From assembly GCA_902362875.1 (NCBI GenBank), contig CABIYF010000005.1:1-64000 (forward strand): DNA of 64,000 nt, read 5' to 3'. Origin of the DNA: Eubacteriaceae bacterium. Lineage in GTDB: Bacteria > Bacillota > Clostridia > Lachnospirales > Lachnospiraceae. This document shows positions 47,785-56,136 of this stretch, piece by piece (the first letter of the stretch is position 1; every line of letters begins with the position of its first letter). The notes beneath the pieces are model-generated. The model searched no databases, was not told the origin of the DNA, and saw only the letters and a list, made by a program, of their open reading frames with translations. A program made the position numbers and the translations under genes.

Positions 47785-47917
47785 GTGTTTAAGGGACGGG
47801 GCAAAAGCCTTGATTTTATTGGGCTTCTTGGATAGAAACGTAAAATTTACACCTTATTTACACCTTTGGAAGATCGGATCGGAATAATATAATTTGCTAA
47901 TCTGTGTTGATTTTTTT
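47785..47917. other. Left end of element B with arm-type sites
   Basis: Same sequence family as 27554-27690. TTACACCTTATTTACACC lies near 47848-47866. No gene. Confidence 0.65.
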
Positions 47918-48019
47918 ATGATTGAGTATAATAAAAGCAAGAACAGAAATGTTCTCGATGTAAGAGCATCATTAAAAGTTGGGCTGCAGATGGAGCAGGG
48001 TAAACTTCCATCTCATTAG
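47918..48019 (+). CDS. Possible 33-residue peptide
   Basis: ATG 47918 to TAG 48019 encodes MIEYNKSKNRNVLDV followed by RASLKVGLQMEQGKLPSH. The composition looks protein-like, but no clear ribosome site precedes it. It may be the remnant or the start of a small element gene. Confidence 0.25.
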   Translation: MIEYNKSKNRNVLDVRASLKVGLQMEQGKLPSH

Positions 48020-48084
48020 ATGTCTTAACTGGGTACCGAGGCTGACAACCAGCAGAAAACTCTTTTACAAAAGTAATTCTCACA

Positions 48085-48114
48085 AGAGTGTGGTTTAATG
48101 CCACACTCTCCTTT
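48085..48114 (+). terminator. Hairpin before PBECR4-like gene
   Basis: AGAGTGTGG pairs perfectly with CCACACTCT, followed by CCTTT. It lies 16 bases before the next start codon, so it may be a terminator of an upstream unit or an attenuator. Confidence 0.5.
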
Positions 48115-48129
48115 GCATGTGAGGTATAA

Positions 48130-48567
48130 GTGGCAACAAAGGTAGATAAGAAAAACGCAATACGACAAGGTATTACAGAGGCGGAAATCGTATACTGCCA
48201 AAATTTGGCAGGTAAAACATTTCTGTATGTTTGTGGAGATGAATATTTTGAAGTTTCTTTTCCAATAGATCACTTTCTACATTTAACAGGAGTGGAGACA
48301 AGACTTTCGACCAAGGATTTTTATAAGAATGCAAAAAAATCTATTCTTACAAATAATCAGTTCTATTTTGACGCAAGACATGTATATGCAAATGCCAAAA
48401 GGAAACTTCCGTGCTTAAAACGCTTGCCGGAATTAACGAATGAAATGGTATGTGTTCTAAAAAATATGAAAACCATGACAATTACATATAAACTCAGCGT
48501 TACAAATTTGGAATTTACAGGAAGTGTGACAAGAAAGCCCAAACGGTATACTGGGAAAAAAGATTAA
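48130..48567 (+). CDS. PBECR4-like nuclease-fold domain protein
   Basis: 145 residues from GTG 48130 (GTGAGG site). FEVSFPIDHFLHLTGVETRL, followed by FYKNAKKSIL, matches the hallmark strand-and-loop of the PBECR4 group (phage/mobile-element Barnase-EndoU-ColicinE5/D-RelE-like fold), often toxin-like or of unknown role on mobile elements. No immunity gene is evident. It is the first cargo gene of element B. Confidence 0.55.
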   Translation: MATKVDKKNAIRQGITEAEIVYCQNLAGKTFLYVCGDEYFEVSFPIDHFLHLTGVETRLSTKDFYKNAKKSILTNNQFYFDARHVYANAKRKLPCLKRLPELTNEMVCVLKNMKTMTITYKLSVTNLEFTGSVTRKPKRYTGKKD

Positions 48568-48625
48568 GAAAAGAATAAAGAGCTGGTTTTAATTGTAAAA
48601 TTTATGGGGAACTAACATCAGCTTA

Positions 48626-48679
48626 TTGACATAAATTTAAAAATAAGTATAATAATAGTTGAGTAGTTGTTCAACTATT
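48626..48679 (+). promoter_or_regulatory. cadC promoter and ArsR/CadC-type operator
   Basis: TTGACA (48626-48631), 16 bases, TATAAT (48648-48653). Immediately downstream, AATAGTTGA (48654-48662) and TCAACTATT (48671-48679) form a nine-base dyad like known CadC/SmtB operators. Metal binding to CadC should release it. Confidence 0.8.
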
Positions 48680-48698
48680 GTTATTTGGAGGTGAATAT

Positions 48699-49058
48699 AT
48701 GTCAAAAACGTCTTATATTTGTAATTGCGATGTAATTCATGAGGATATTGTGAATGATGTGAAATCCAAGATGCAGCCAAAAGATGATTATATCCAGTTG
48801 GCTTCTTTGTTTAAGCTATTTGGAGATGGAACTAGAGTACAAATCTTACACGCTCTAGAACAGAGTGAGATGTGTGTATGTGATCTTGCAGTGCTACTGG
48901 GGGTAACAAAATCTGCAATTTCGCATCAGTTAAAGGCATTACGCCTTGCGAATCTGGTAAAATTCCGTAAAGAAGCACAGATAGTTTACTACTCGCTGGC
49001 AGATGATCATGTGAAAGAGATTATTGACAAGGGATTTGAGCATCTTTGGCAGAAATAA
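48699..49058 (+). CDS. cadC: CadC-type metal-responsive ArsR regulator
   Basis: 119 residues from ATG 48699, seven bases after GGAGG. Winged HTH (SEMCVCDLAVLLGVTKSAIS). Metal ligands of the CadC alpha-3N site are visible: N-terminal ICNCD and CVCD. It senses Cd, Pb or Zn and derepresses the P-type ATPase gene, here separated from it by an 848-base insertion. Confidence 0.85.
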   Translation: MSKTSYICNCDVIHEDIVNDVKSKMQPKDDYIQLASLFKLFGDGTRVQILHALEQSEMCVCDLAVLLGVTKSAISHQLKALRLANLVKFRKEAQIVYYSLADDHVKEIIDKGFEHLWQK

Positions 49059-49078
49059 TATTTTTTAATATTATAGTT

Positions 49079-49106
49079 GAGTAATTGAACGATTAAACAA
49101 ATTATA
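49079..49106. repeat. 28-bp direct repeat, copy 1
   Basis: GAGTAATTGAACGATTAAAC plus AAATTATA recurs at 49955-49982 with one mismatch. The sequence resembles the CadC operator region (TTGAGTA-TTGAAC). The two copies bracket the inserted segment 49107-49954. Confidence 0.8.
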
Positions 49107-49336
49107 GAGTAGGGATGCGCTGATTGCTGCAGGTTATGATCCGTGTAAAAAATGCAATCCGTAAAAATGTGTCAGATATTTAAAAAATATGGAAGAGGAA
49201 GGTTGTAGTTCTATATTGCAATACTTCTTCTTTGCGCATATTGGATATGTTGTTGAGGGCGACTGTTGCACGCAGAAGATAAGTTGCGCCGGTCTGCGAT
49301 AATGTGCTGTTTGTATAAGGAAAAGGACAAGGAGTT
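49107..49336. other. Insertion interior without a complete gene
   Basis: Codons at 49110-49163 read RDALIAAGYDPCKKCNP-stop, the end of an unidentified protein with a CxxC motif. The rest of 49164-49336 shows no gene. Confidence 0.4.
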
Positions 49337-49627
49337 ATGATGAATTTTAGTGGTATATTGATTGGTGTGCTTACCTTTTTTCTGATTGGATTGTTCCATC
49401 CTATTGTTATATATGCGGAGTATTACTTTGGAAGCCGCTGTTGGCCGGTATTTTTGCTGGTGGGCATTTTGTGTATGATTCTATCCGTAAGAATGCAGGA
49501 AATACTTTGGTCGGTTTCCCTGGGTGTTTTGGGCGTCAGTTGCTTTTGGAGCATTAAGGAACTGAAAGAACAGGAAAAAAGAGTGGCAAAAGGATGGTTC
49601 CCGAAGCGGAAGGTGGATAAGCACTAA
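49337..49627 (+). CDS. DUF4491-like membrane protein
   Basis: 96 residues with three membrane helices: FSGILIGVLTFFLIGLFHPI (about 3-24) and helices at about 35-50 and 55-72, then a charged tail. The pattern matches the DUF4491 family of small membrane proteins, function unknown. AAGGAG precedes the ATG; start may be 49337 or 49340. Confidence 0.65.
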   Translation: MMNFSGILIGVLTFFLIGLFHPIVIYAEYYFGSRCWPVFLLVGILCMILSVRMQEILWSVSLGVLGVSCFWSIKELKEQEKRVAKGWFPKRKVDKH

Positions 49628-49651
49628 AGAAGAAAGCGGGGAGATGAGAAG

Positions 49652-49909
49652 ATGGCGGTATGGAGATTACAGGTGAATACTGGAGGAGCGAACGTTGCGG
49701 ATTATTGCTTGCAAAACCATGTTGCAGCACTTGGGGGCTGGCAAGGTACTTGCTATGGAGCGTTTATCAAGGCAATCTTACACGTTTCTGACGAGCTGAT
49801 TGAAAAAATCTATATCGACTTCTTCAACAGACTGCCAGAATTCATGCAGAACGCCCTAAGTGAAGACTTCCGGGTGGCGCAAGTGGTATTTTTAGGATCT
49901 GAAATATAG
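49652..49909 (+). CDS. Uncharacterised 85-residue protein, possibly chimeric
   Basis: Starts MAVWRLQVNTGGANVADYCL behind GGGGAGATGAG. The second half (ELIEKIYIDFFNRLPEFMQN) has a different character. I do not recognise either part; the first resembles the start of larger element-borne proteins. It lies within the insertion between cadC and cadA. A CCCAC/GTGGG hairpin follows at 49928-49944. Confidence 0.35.
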   Translation: MAVWRLQVNTGGANVADYCLQNHVAALGGWQGTCYGAFIKAILHVSDELIEKIYIDFFNRLPEFMQNALSEDFRVAQVVFLGSEI

Positions 49910-49954
49910 AGTTTTCAAGGTACAAATCCCACTATTTATGTGGGAAGTTTAAGT

Positions 49955-49982
49955 GAGTAATTGAACAATTAAACAAATTATA
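49955..49982. repeat. 28-bp direct repeat, copy 2
   Basis: Second copy of the repeat at 49079. It ends two bases before the AAGGAG ribosome site of cadA, so it is the native cadA leader. Confidence 0.8.
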
Positions 49983-49993
49983 AGGAGATTATT

Positions 49994-52348
49994 ATGAAAC
50001 GCATATTTCTATTAAAAGGGTTGGACTGTCCAAATTGTTCTGCAAAAATTGAAAAAGAAGTCGGAGAGTTGGATGGAGTGCAATCCTCAGTGGTAAATCT
50101 GATGAAGCAGACGCTTACAATCAATGTTACTCAGACAGCCGCAGATACGATAGCCAGTCAGATTGAAACGATTGTCCACAGCCATGAGCCGGGTGTGGAG
50201 GTTCAGGAAGAAACAATTATCCCCGTTACAAAGAGTTATTTGTTAAAGGGCTTGGACTGTCCGAACTGCTCCGCAAAAATTGAAAAAGAAGTCGGAGAAT
50301 TGGATGGAGTACAATCCTCAGTTGTAAATTTGATGAAGCAGACGCTGACAATCAATGTTGCTCCAGCTGTCGCAAATACAATAGCCAGTCAGATTGAAAC
50401 GATTGTCCACAGCCATGAGCCAGATGTAGAAGTTTCCGAAATTGCACAGGAATACTATATACCTGCAAAAAAACAGGATACCAATACATCCTATAACAAT
50501 GAGGATAAGAAGTTGACAGTTCGTTTAGCGATTGGTGCAGCAATCTATGCCATTGGTATGGCATTGACTGTTTTTGCGAAAGTGCCACTGCCTATCGAGT
50601 TAGCTTTTCTCATTGTTTCTTATGTTATTCTTGGTGGAGATGTTGTATGGCAGGCTGTGAGGAACATTTCAAAGGGGCGTGTATTTGATGAACATTTTTT
50701 GATGAGTGTTTCTACGATTGGGGCTTTTGTCATTGGTGAATATCCAGAAGCAGTTGCTGTTATGCTATTCTATCAGGTAGGTGAATTTTTTCAGTCATTG
50801 GCTGTTAAGCGTTCCAGAAAATCTATATCAGACTTAATGGATATACGTCCAGATTCTGCTACAGTAAGAAGAAATGGGGAATTGATTACCATATCTCCAG
50901 AAAATGTCTCCATTGGTGAGATTATTATTGTAAAGCCTGGTGAAAAAATTCCATTAGACGGTGTGGTATTGGATGGAGATTCTATGCTGGATACAAGGGC
51001 CTTAACAGGAGAATCAGTTCCGAGAAGTGTTCATAAAGGAGACGAAGCACTTTCCGGTTGTATGAATCAGACGGGTGTCTTAATGATTAAGACAACAAAA
51101 GCATTTGGTGAATCTACGGCTTCAAAGATTATTGATCTTGTGGAAAATGCGTCAAGCCGAAAAGCACCAACAGAAAATTTTATTACTACATTTGCACGTT
51201 ATTATACACCTGTGGTTGTAATCTTAGCAGCTTTTCTGGCGATTCTGCCACCGATCATTCTTGGCGGAGGCTGGACAGAGTGGATTCGCAGAGGATTTGT
51301 TTTCCTTGTGGTATCTTGTCCATGTGCATTGGTTATTTCAATCCCGCTGACTTTCTTCGGCGGCATTGGTGCAGCATCTAAACGAGGTGTTCTTGTAAAA
51401 GGAAGCAATTATTTAGAGGCACTTAATAATGTCAGCGTTATTGTGTTCGATAAAACCGGAACACTTACAAAAGGTGTTTTCAATGTGACGGATATTTTGC
51501 CTGCAAATGGATTTTCAAAAGAACAGGTTCTGGAGTATGCGGCAGAGGCAGAGAGTTTTTCTAACCATCCTATTGCAAAATCCATTCTTGCTGCTTATGA
51601 AAAAGAAATTGATCAGTCAGTGATTTCTGATTATAAGGAAATTTCAGGATATGGAATCAGTGTAATGGCAGGGGAAAAGAAAGTTTTTGCTGGCAATACG
51701 AAACTTATGGATACAGAATGTATAGAGTACACAACCTGTGAAAAAGCAGGTACAAAAGTTTATTTGGCTGTAGATGGTCAATATGCAGGATGTATTTTGA
51801 TAACAGATGAAGTGAAGCCGGACAGTAAAAAAGCAATTTCTGACCTGAAACATATCGGCGTGGAAAAAACAGTCATGCTTACCGGTGATGATGAAAAAAT
51901 TGGGAAGTCTGTTGCAGAAGAATTGCAGTTGGATAAATATTATGCACAGCTGCTTCCTGACCAAAAAGTGGAAAAGGTTGAGCTTTTAGATAGTAAAAAG
52001 AGACCGGGAAGCAAATTGGCTTTTGTTGGTGATGGTATCAATGACGCTCCTGTCCTTGCCCGTGCAGATGTTGGTATTGCAATGGGTGGGCTTGGTTCGG
52101 ATGCGGCCATTGAAGCAGCAGATGTAGTTCTGATGACAGATGAACCGTCTAAGCTGGTGGACGCGATTGAAGTAGCAAAAGCGACAAAACAGATTGTCAT
52201 GCAGAATATAGTGATTGCTCTTGGGATTAAGAGTGTGTTCCTGATTCTTGGCGCTCTTGGTATTGCGGGAATGTGGGAAGCTGTATTTGGTGATGTAGGC
52301 GTTACCATAATTGCTGTTTTGAACGCAATGAGAATTTTGAAAAAATAG
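49994..52348 (+). CDS. cadA: Heavy-metal P-type ATPase (Cd/Zn/Pb export)
   Basis: 784 residues. Two N-terminal HMA domains (LDCPNCSAKIEKEVGELDGV appears twice, starting about residues 8 and 85), then eight membrane helices. Ion-site CPC at about residues 442-444 (VSCPCALVIS), phosphorylation Asp near 486 (DKTGTLT), the HP pair in SNHPIA, and GDGINDAP. The CPC with this context indicates divalent Cd/Zn/Pb rather than copper. The two HMA units are about 88% identical in DNA, a recent internal duplication of about 231 bases. Confidence 0.93.
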   Translation: MKRIFLLKGLDCPNCSAKIEKEVGELDGVQSSVVNLMKQTLTINVTQTAADTIASQIETIVHSHEPGVEVQEETIIPVTKSYLLKGLDCPNCSAKIEKEVGELDGVQSSVVNLMKQTLTINVAPAVANTIASQIETIVHSHEPDVEVSEIAQEYYIPAKKQDTNTSYNNEDKKLTVRLAIGAAIYAIGMALTVFAKVPLPIELAFLIVSYVILGGDVVWQAVRNISKGRVFDEHFLMSVSTIGAFVIGEYPEAVAVMLFYQVGEFFQSLAVKRSRKSISDLMDIRPDSATVRRNGELITISPENVSIGEIIIVKPGEKIPLDGVVLDGDSMLDTRALTGESVPRSVHKGDEALSGCMNQTGVLMIKTTKAFGESTASKIIDLVENASSRKAPTENFITTFARYYTPVVVILAAFLAILPPIILGGGWTEWIRRGFVFLVVSCPCALVISIPLTFFGGIGAASKRGVLVKGSNYLEALNNVSVIVFDKTGTLTKGVFNVTDILPANGFSKEQVLEYAAEAESFSNHPIAKSILAAYEKEIDQSVISDYKEISGYGISVMAGEKKVFAGNTKLMDTECIEYTTCEKAGTKVYLAVDGQYAGCILITDEVKPDSKKAISDLKHIGVEKTVMLTGDDEKIGKSVAEELQLDKYYAQLLPDQKVEKVELLDSKKRPGSKLAFVGDGINDAPVLARADVGIAMGGLGSDAAIEAADVVLMTDEPSKLVDAIEVAKATKQIVMQNIVIALGIKSVFLILGALGIAGMWEAVFGDVGVTIIAVLNAMRILKK

Positions 52349-52364
52349 GAAATGAGGTGGAAAT

Positions 52365-52883
52365 GTGAAACGAAAACTGATTCTGTTAGTTGTTACGATT
52401 GTTTTTCTTGTAGGTTTTGGTGTCATTTTACATTCACCGCCTTCTATGATTGATGCAGTCACAGGAGCAACACCGAAGTCAAAAAAGGCGGCTCAAGCCT
52501 CCGCACAGTTGGAAGGCTCTTATGTTCTCGGTATTAATATGATGTCAGATGGTCTCGACAACGAGAACACCCGGAATAAATTAAAAGAATTGGCACTGGA
52601 CGATTCGGAAACAAATGAAACAGATCTCATGAAAACGGACATTAGTTTTCGGTTATATGTATCTGAGACGGATTATCCGCTTGTCAGTTATGCTAAGAAA
52701 CTCTGTGACAGGTTGAAACAGGCCGGTTTTTCCGTAGATCTGAAAGAGTACAGTAACACAATGATGCTATCAAGAGTGGTAAGTGGAAAGTATGATGTAT
52801 TCCTGGCATCGGATGATTTTATTGACGTTACAACGCTAACACAGATGGACTATATGATCATGGATAGCGAAGAAATGAGGTGA
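52365..52883 (+). CDS. Exported protein with RnfG-like flavinylation motif
   Basis: 172 residues from GTG 52365 (GAGGTGG site). One N-terminal membrane helix (about 5-23), then SMIDAVTGATPKSKKA, which resembles the D-x2-(S/T)GAT motif where ApbE links FMN to a Thr in RnfG/NqrC. The following about 120 residues are not recognised. It could carry a covalent FMN on the outer face and serve the respiratory subunits encoded next. No apbE gene is present in the window. Confidence 0.5.
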   Translation: MKRKLILLVVTIVFLVGFGVILHSPPSMIDAVTGATPKSKKAAQASAQLEGSYVLGINMMSDGLDNENTRNKLKELALDDSETNETDLMKTDISFRLYVSETDYPLVSYAKKLCDRLKQAGFSVDLKEYSNTMMLSRVVSGKYDVFLASDDFIDVTTLTQMDYMIMDSEEMR

Positions 52884-52893
52884 GCGGGAATTT

Positions 52894-53433
52894 ATGAGAA
52901 AATGGAATACGATTTTGTCTGTTTTAATGCTTCTCATTTTTATGATTCATGGAATCATGGGCAGCTTTATGCTGAACGGAGTTGGAAATAGTGCAGGGAA
53001 ACTTCTTGCATGGATTGGTGTTGGTATTCTTGTTGTGCATACGGTGATTGGTGTCATCCTGACAGTTCAGAGTTTACAGACAGCGAAGCAATCAGGAAAA
53101 ATGTATCTGAAACAGAACGCCATATTTTGGGCGAGACGAGCCAGTGGGATGGCAATACTGATTCTGCTGTTATTCCATATTGGCTTGTTTGGAAAGGTGC
53201 AGAATGGGACATATATTTTGTTCCCTTTTACAACGGTAAAGATGGTAACTCAGCTTTTGTTCGTAGCGGCAATCTTTGTTCATATTTTTATCAATATACG
53301 CCCATTGCTCGTATCACTGGGAATCATTAGTTATAAAGAACGAAGGAGCGATATTTATTTGATCCTTTCGGTGCTTCTTCTTTTTATAGCGGGAGCGGTT
53401 ATTTTATATTATATTGGGTGGCAATATCTATGA
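52894..53433 (+). CDS. Membrane subunit, succinate dehydrogenase/fumarate reductase-like
   Basis: 179 residues with about five helices (5-25, 35-56, 80-100, 108-132, 148-172). His residues sit in helices (MIHGIMG, VVHTVIGV, LLFHIGLFG, IFVHIFINI), as for bis-haem cytochrome b anchors. Its stop overlaps the flavoprotein start (ATGA). It is inferred to anchor the flavoprotein and iron-sulfur subunits. Confidence 0.6.
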   Translation: MRKWNTILSVLMLLIFMIHGIMGSFMLNGVGNSAGKLLAWIGVGILVVHTVIGVILTVQSLQTAKQSGKMYLKQNAIFWARRASGMAILILLLFHIGLFGKVQNGTYILFPFTTVKMVTQLLFVAAIFVHIFINIRPLLVSLGIISYKERRSDIYLILSVLLLFIAGAVILYYIGWQYL

Positions 53434-54974
53434 GTAAGACAATTATTATTATAGGTGCTGGACTGGCAGGACTTTCAGCGGCTTTGCAGGCAGCGGAAAA
53501 TGGATGCAATGTAAAACTGGTTTCCTCCCTTCCGTCAGAGCGGGCACAGTCTGTTATGGCGGAGGGCGGTATCAACGCAGCTTTGAATACAAAAGATGAA
53601 AACGACAGTCCCGAAGAACATTTTACAGATACAATAAAGGCAGCATGTGGTCTGGCAGATCCAAATGCAGTTTGGGGAATGACACAGGCAGCACCGGAGC
53701 TGGTGCACTGGCTGCTAAAACTTGGAGTTAAATTTAACATGAGTGGATATGATGATGTGGATCTGCGGAATTTTGGCGGGCAGAAAAAGAAACGGACTGC
53801 TTTTGCACAGAGCGATACCGGGAAGCAGATCATGACAGCTATGATAGACGCTGTTCGCAGGAAAGAAGCATCTGGTATGGTAGAACGGTTCAGCCATCAT
53901 TCTTTCCTAACACTTCGTCTGTGTGGCAATATTTGTTGTGGCTGCGTAATCAGGGATGAATACAGTCAGGAGACTGTGGAATTACCGGGGGATGCGGTTA
54001 TTGTTGCCACCGGTGGTATGCACGGATTGTTTGGAAATACAACGGGTTCGCTGAGCAATACAGGAGAAGTCACCGCAGAATTGTTCCGGCTTGGTGTTCC
54101 TCTGGCAAATGGCGAGATGATCCAGTACCATCCGACAACTGTGAAATGTGGTGGAAAACGCATGCTCATCAGCGAGGCGGCCAGAGGGGAAGGTGGCAGG
54201 TTGTTTGCCATGAAAGATGGAAAACAATGGTATTTCATGGAGGAAAAATACCCGGAGCTTGGAAATCTGATGCCACGAGATATTACCGCCAGAGAGATAT
54301 GGAAGGTCAGCCATGAATCAGAGGTATTTCTTGACATGACGGAAATATCGGAGGAGATTATTTCAAATAAGCTATCTGGTCTGGCAGACGATTGTATGAC
54401 CTATCTGCATAAAGATATACGAAAGGAACCGGTGTCTGTTTTACCGGGAATTCACTATTTTATGGGAGGCATTCTGGTGGATGAGCAGCACAGAACGCCG
54501 ATTCAGAATCTTTACGCTGCCGGAGAATGCTGTGCCCAATATCATGGTGCCAACCGTCTTGGTGGAAATTCTCTGTTAGGAGCGTTATACGGAGGACGTG
54601 TTGCGGCAAAATCAGCATGTGAACAGGCAGATGTAGTAGATCTATCTTGTGCGACACAGATAGATTTTCCACCAACGTCTCAAATTTCAGAAATAAAGCA
54701 ATTAAACAAAGTGATGCAGGATACTATGGGCGTTGTCAGAAATGAGAATATGTTGTTAAATGGGATTCAAACGGTACAAGCGCTGACAGGAAATCTTCCA
54801 TTGCTTGGCATGGCAGTTCTAAAGAGTGCTCTTGCAAGAAAAGAAAGCCGTGGTGCACACTGGCGGGAGGATTATCCGAAGAGCAATGACGATGATTACC
54901 TTAAAACAACGGTAGCCAGATTTGATGGAAAGCAGATACAGATTTCCTTTGTACCTGTTCCAGAAAGGCGGTGA
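53430..54974 (+). CDS. Fumarate reductase-like flavoprotein subunit
   Basis: 514 residues. N-terminal FAD fold GAGLAGLSAALQAAENG; MAEGGINAAL; active-site region HPTTV and EAARGEGGRLF; C-terminal HGANRLGGNSLLGALYGGRV. The position that links FAD covalently through His in FrdA/SdhA (R-S-H-T) reads RAQS here, so FAD is probably non-covalent. It is about 80 residues shorter than classical FrdA. L-aspartate oxidase is an alternative, but the adjacent iron-sulfur and membrane subunits favour a quinone-linked reductase. Confidence 0.75.
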   Translation: MSKTIIIIGAGLAGLSAALQAAENGCNVKLVSSLPSERAQSVMAEGGINAALNTKDENDSPEEHFTDTIKAACGLADPNAVWGMTQAAPELVHWLLKLGVKFNMSGYDDVDLRNFGGQKKKRTAFAQSDTGKQIMTAMIDAVRRKEASGMVERFSHHSFLTLRLCGNICCGCVIRDEYSQETVELPGDAVIVATGGMHGLFGNTTGSLSNTGEVTAELFRLGVPLANGEMIQYHPTTVKCGGKRMLISEAARGEGGRLFAMKDGKQWYFMEEKYPELGNLMPRDITAREIWKVSHESEVFLDMTEISEEIISNKLSGLADDCMTYLHKDIRKEPVSVLPGIHYFMGGILVDEQHRTPIQNLYAAGECCAQYHGANRLGGNSLLGALYGGRVAAKSACEQADVVDLSCATQIDFPPTSQISEIKQLNKVMQDTMGVVRNENMLLNGIQTVQALTGNLPLLGMAVLKSALARKESRGAHWREDYPKSNDDDYLKTTVARFDGKQIQISFVPVPERR

Positions 54975-55681
54975 TTCACTTGGTATATAAAATAAGAATC
55001 AGGCGGCAGGAGAGTCAGAAATCAGACAGTTATTGGCAGGAATTTGAGTTTGACGGAAGCAAAAACAGCTCTGTTGCCAATGTTCTAAAGGAATTGAACA
55101 GTAGAACCCCTTTGAAAGATAATTCAGGGAATATAGTTACTCCCATCAGCTGGGAATGTAGCTGTATGGTGCGAAAATGTGGGGCTTGCGCCATGCTAAT
55201 TAACGAACGTCCGAGGCTGGCATGCTCTACATTTCTACATACGTTAAAAGGTTCTACAATCACCTTGGAACCTTTAAGCAAATTTCCGCTTGTAAGAGAT
55301 TTGATCGTTGACCGGTCAATTCTGTTTGAAAATTTGAAAAAACTGAATCTTTGGCTTGAAAGTGAAGCTTATATGAATCCGTGGACACATGAACCAAGAT
55401 ACCAGTCGGCACGCTGTCTGATGTGTGGCTGCTGCCTTGAAGTGTGTCCTAACTTCTCTGCAAATGGGACTTTCGCAGGCGCTGTTGCTGCAGTCAACGC
55501 ATTTCGGATTCTGAATGAAGAACAGGAAAGCACTCATTTGAATGAGATTTCTGCTGAATATAAGAAGAAATATTTTGAGGGATGCGGGAAGTCGTTATCT
55601 TGTCATGATATTTGTCCGATTGGTCTGCCTGTGGAAGAACTGCTTGTAAGGTCGAATGCAGCGGCTGTTTGGGGCAAATAA
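54971..55681 (+). CDS. Fumarate reductase/succinate dehydrogenase-like iron-sulfur subunit
   Basis: 236 residues from GTG 54971, overlapping the flavoprotein stop. The [2Fe-2S] domain has CSCMVRKCGACAM and a later Cys (RLAC); the C-terminal ferredoxin-like part has CLMCGCCLEVCPN and SLSCHDICPIGLP for the other clusters. It passes electrons between the flavoprotein and the membrane subunit. Confidence 0.8.
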   Translation: MIHLVYKIRIRRQESQKSDSYWQEFEFDGSKNSSVANVLKELNSRTPLKDNSGNIVTPISWECSCMVRKCGACAMLINERPRLACSTFLHTLKGSTITLEPLSKFPLVRDLIVDRSILFENLKKLNLWLESEAYMNPWTHEPRYQSARCLMCGCCLEVCPNFSANGTFAGAVAAVNAFRILNEEQESTHLNEISAEYKKKYFEGCGKSLSCHDICPIGLPVEELLVRSNAAAVWGK

Positions 55682-55713
55682 AATGGATGATAAAAGCTAT
55701 AATGAATGTATGA

Positions 55714-55743
55714 AGAGAATCAAAAACTTGATTCTCTTTTTTT
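55714..55743 (+). terminator. Terminator after iron-sulfur subunit
   Basis: AGAGAATCA pairs with TGATTCTCT and T7 follows. Confidence 0.85.
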
Positions 55744-55755
55744 AAAATACATACA

Positions 55756-55793
55756 TTGACAAATATCTATGTATATATTATATTGAACATAGA
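55756..55793 (+). promoter_or_regulatory. ars promoter and ArsR operator
   Basis: TTGACA (55756-55761), 17 bases, TATATT (55779-55784). TCTATGT (55766-55772) and ACATAGA (55787-55793) form a dyad around the -10 box, the place where ArsR repressors bind. Confidence 0.7.
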
Positions 55794-55817
55794 CAATGAT
55801 CAATGTGAGGTGTCAAT

Positions 55818-56117
55818 ATGAATGCAATGGATGTGGCTTTGATATGCAAGGCTTTGGGCGATGCGAACCGGCTGGAAATTGTACAGATGCTGTCGGATGG
55901 AGAAAAGTGCGGGTGTAAACTTTTGGAAAGATTTGAAATTACCCAGCCAACTTTATCCCATCATATGAAGATATTAGTAGGATGCGGCCTTGTGAATGAT
56001 CGTAAGGAAGGAAAATGGCATCACTATTCTTTGAATTGTGAGACATTGATGAATTACAAACACTTTATAGAATCCCTTACTTGCCTTGGATGCGGTGACG
56101 GGGATTGTTGTAAATAA
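55818..56117 (+). CDS. arsR: ArsR-family arsenic-responsive repressor
   Basis: 99 residues. Winged HTH (LGDANRLEIVQMLSDGEKCG, then ITQPTLSHHMKIL). The Cys pair in KCGCKLLE and the C-terminal CLGCGDGDCC are candidate As(III) ligands. GTGAGG precedes the ATG. First gene of the arsR-acr3-arsC operon. Confidence 0.88.
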   Translation: MNAMDVALICKALGDANRLEIVQMLSDGEKCGCKLLERFEITQPTLSHHMKILVGCGLVNDRKEGKWHHYSLNCETLMNYKHFIESLTCLGCGDGDCCK

Positions 56118-56136
56118 TTTAAGGAGAGCAGATAGC

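Noticed and set aside
47985..48060. Riboswitch-like leader before the PBECR4 gene
   Set aside because: No conserved motif of a known class could be recognised; only the simple hairpin at 48085 is supported.
47916..48104. Minus-strand frame near the left end of element B
   Set aside because: It overlaps end-specific sequence and hairpins and has no start signal or family resemblance.
53418..53430. GTG 53418 as start of the flavoprotein gene
   Set aside because: ATG 53430 gives the standard N-terminus just before the FAD motif and a normal ATGA overlap.
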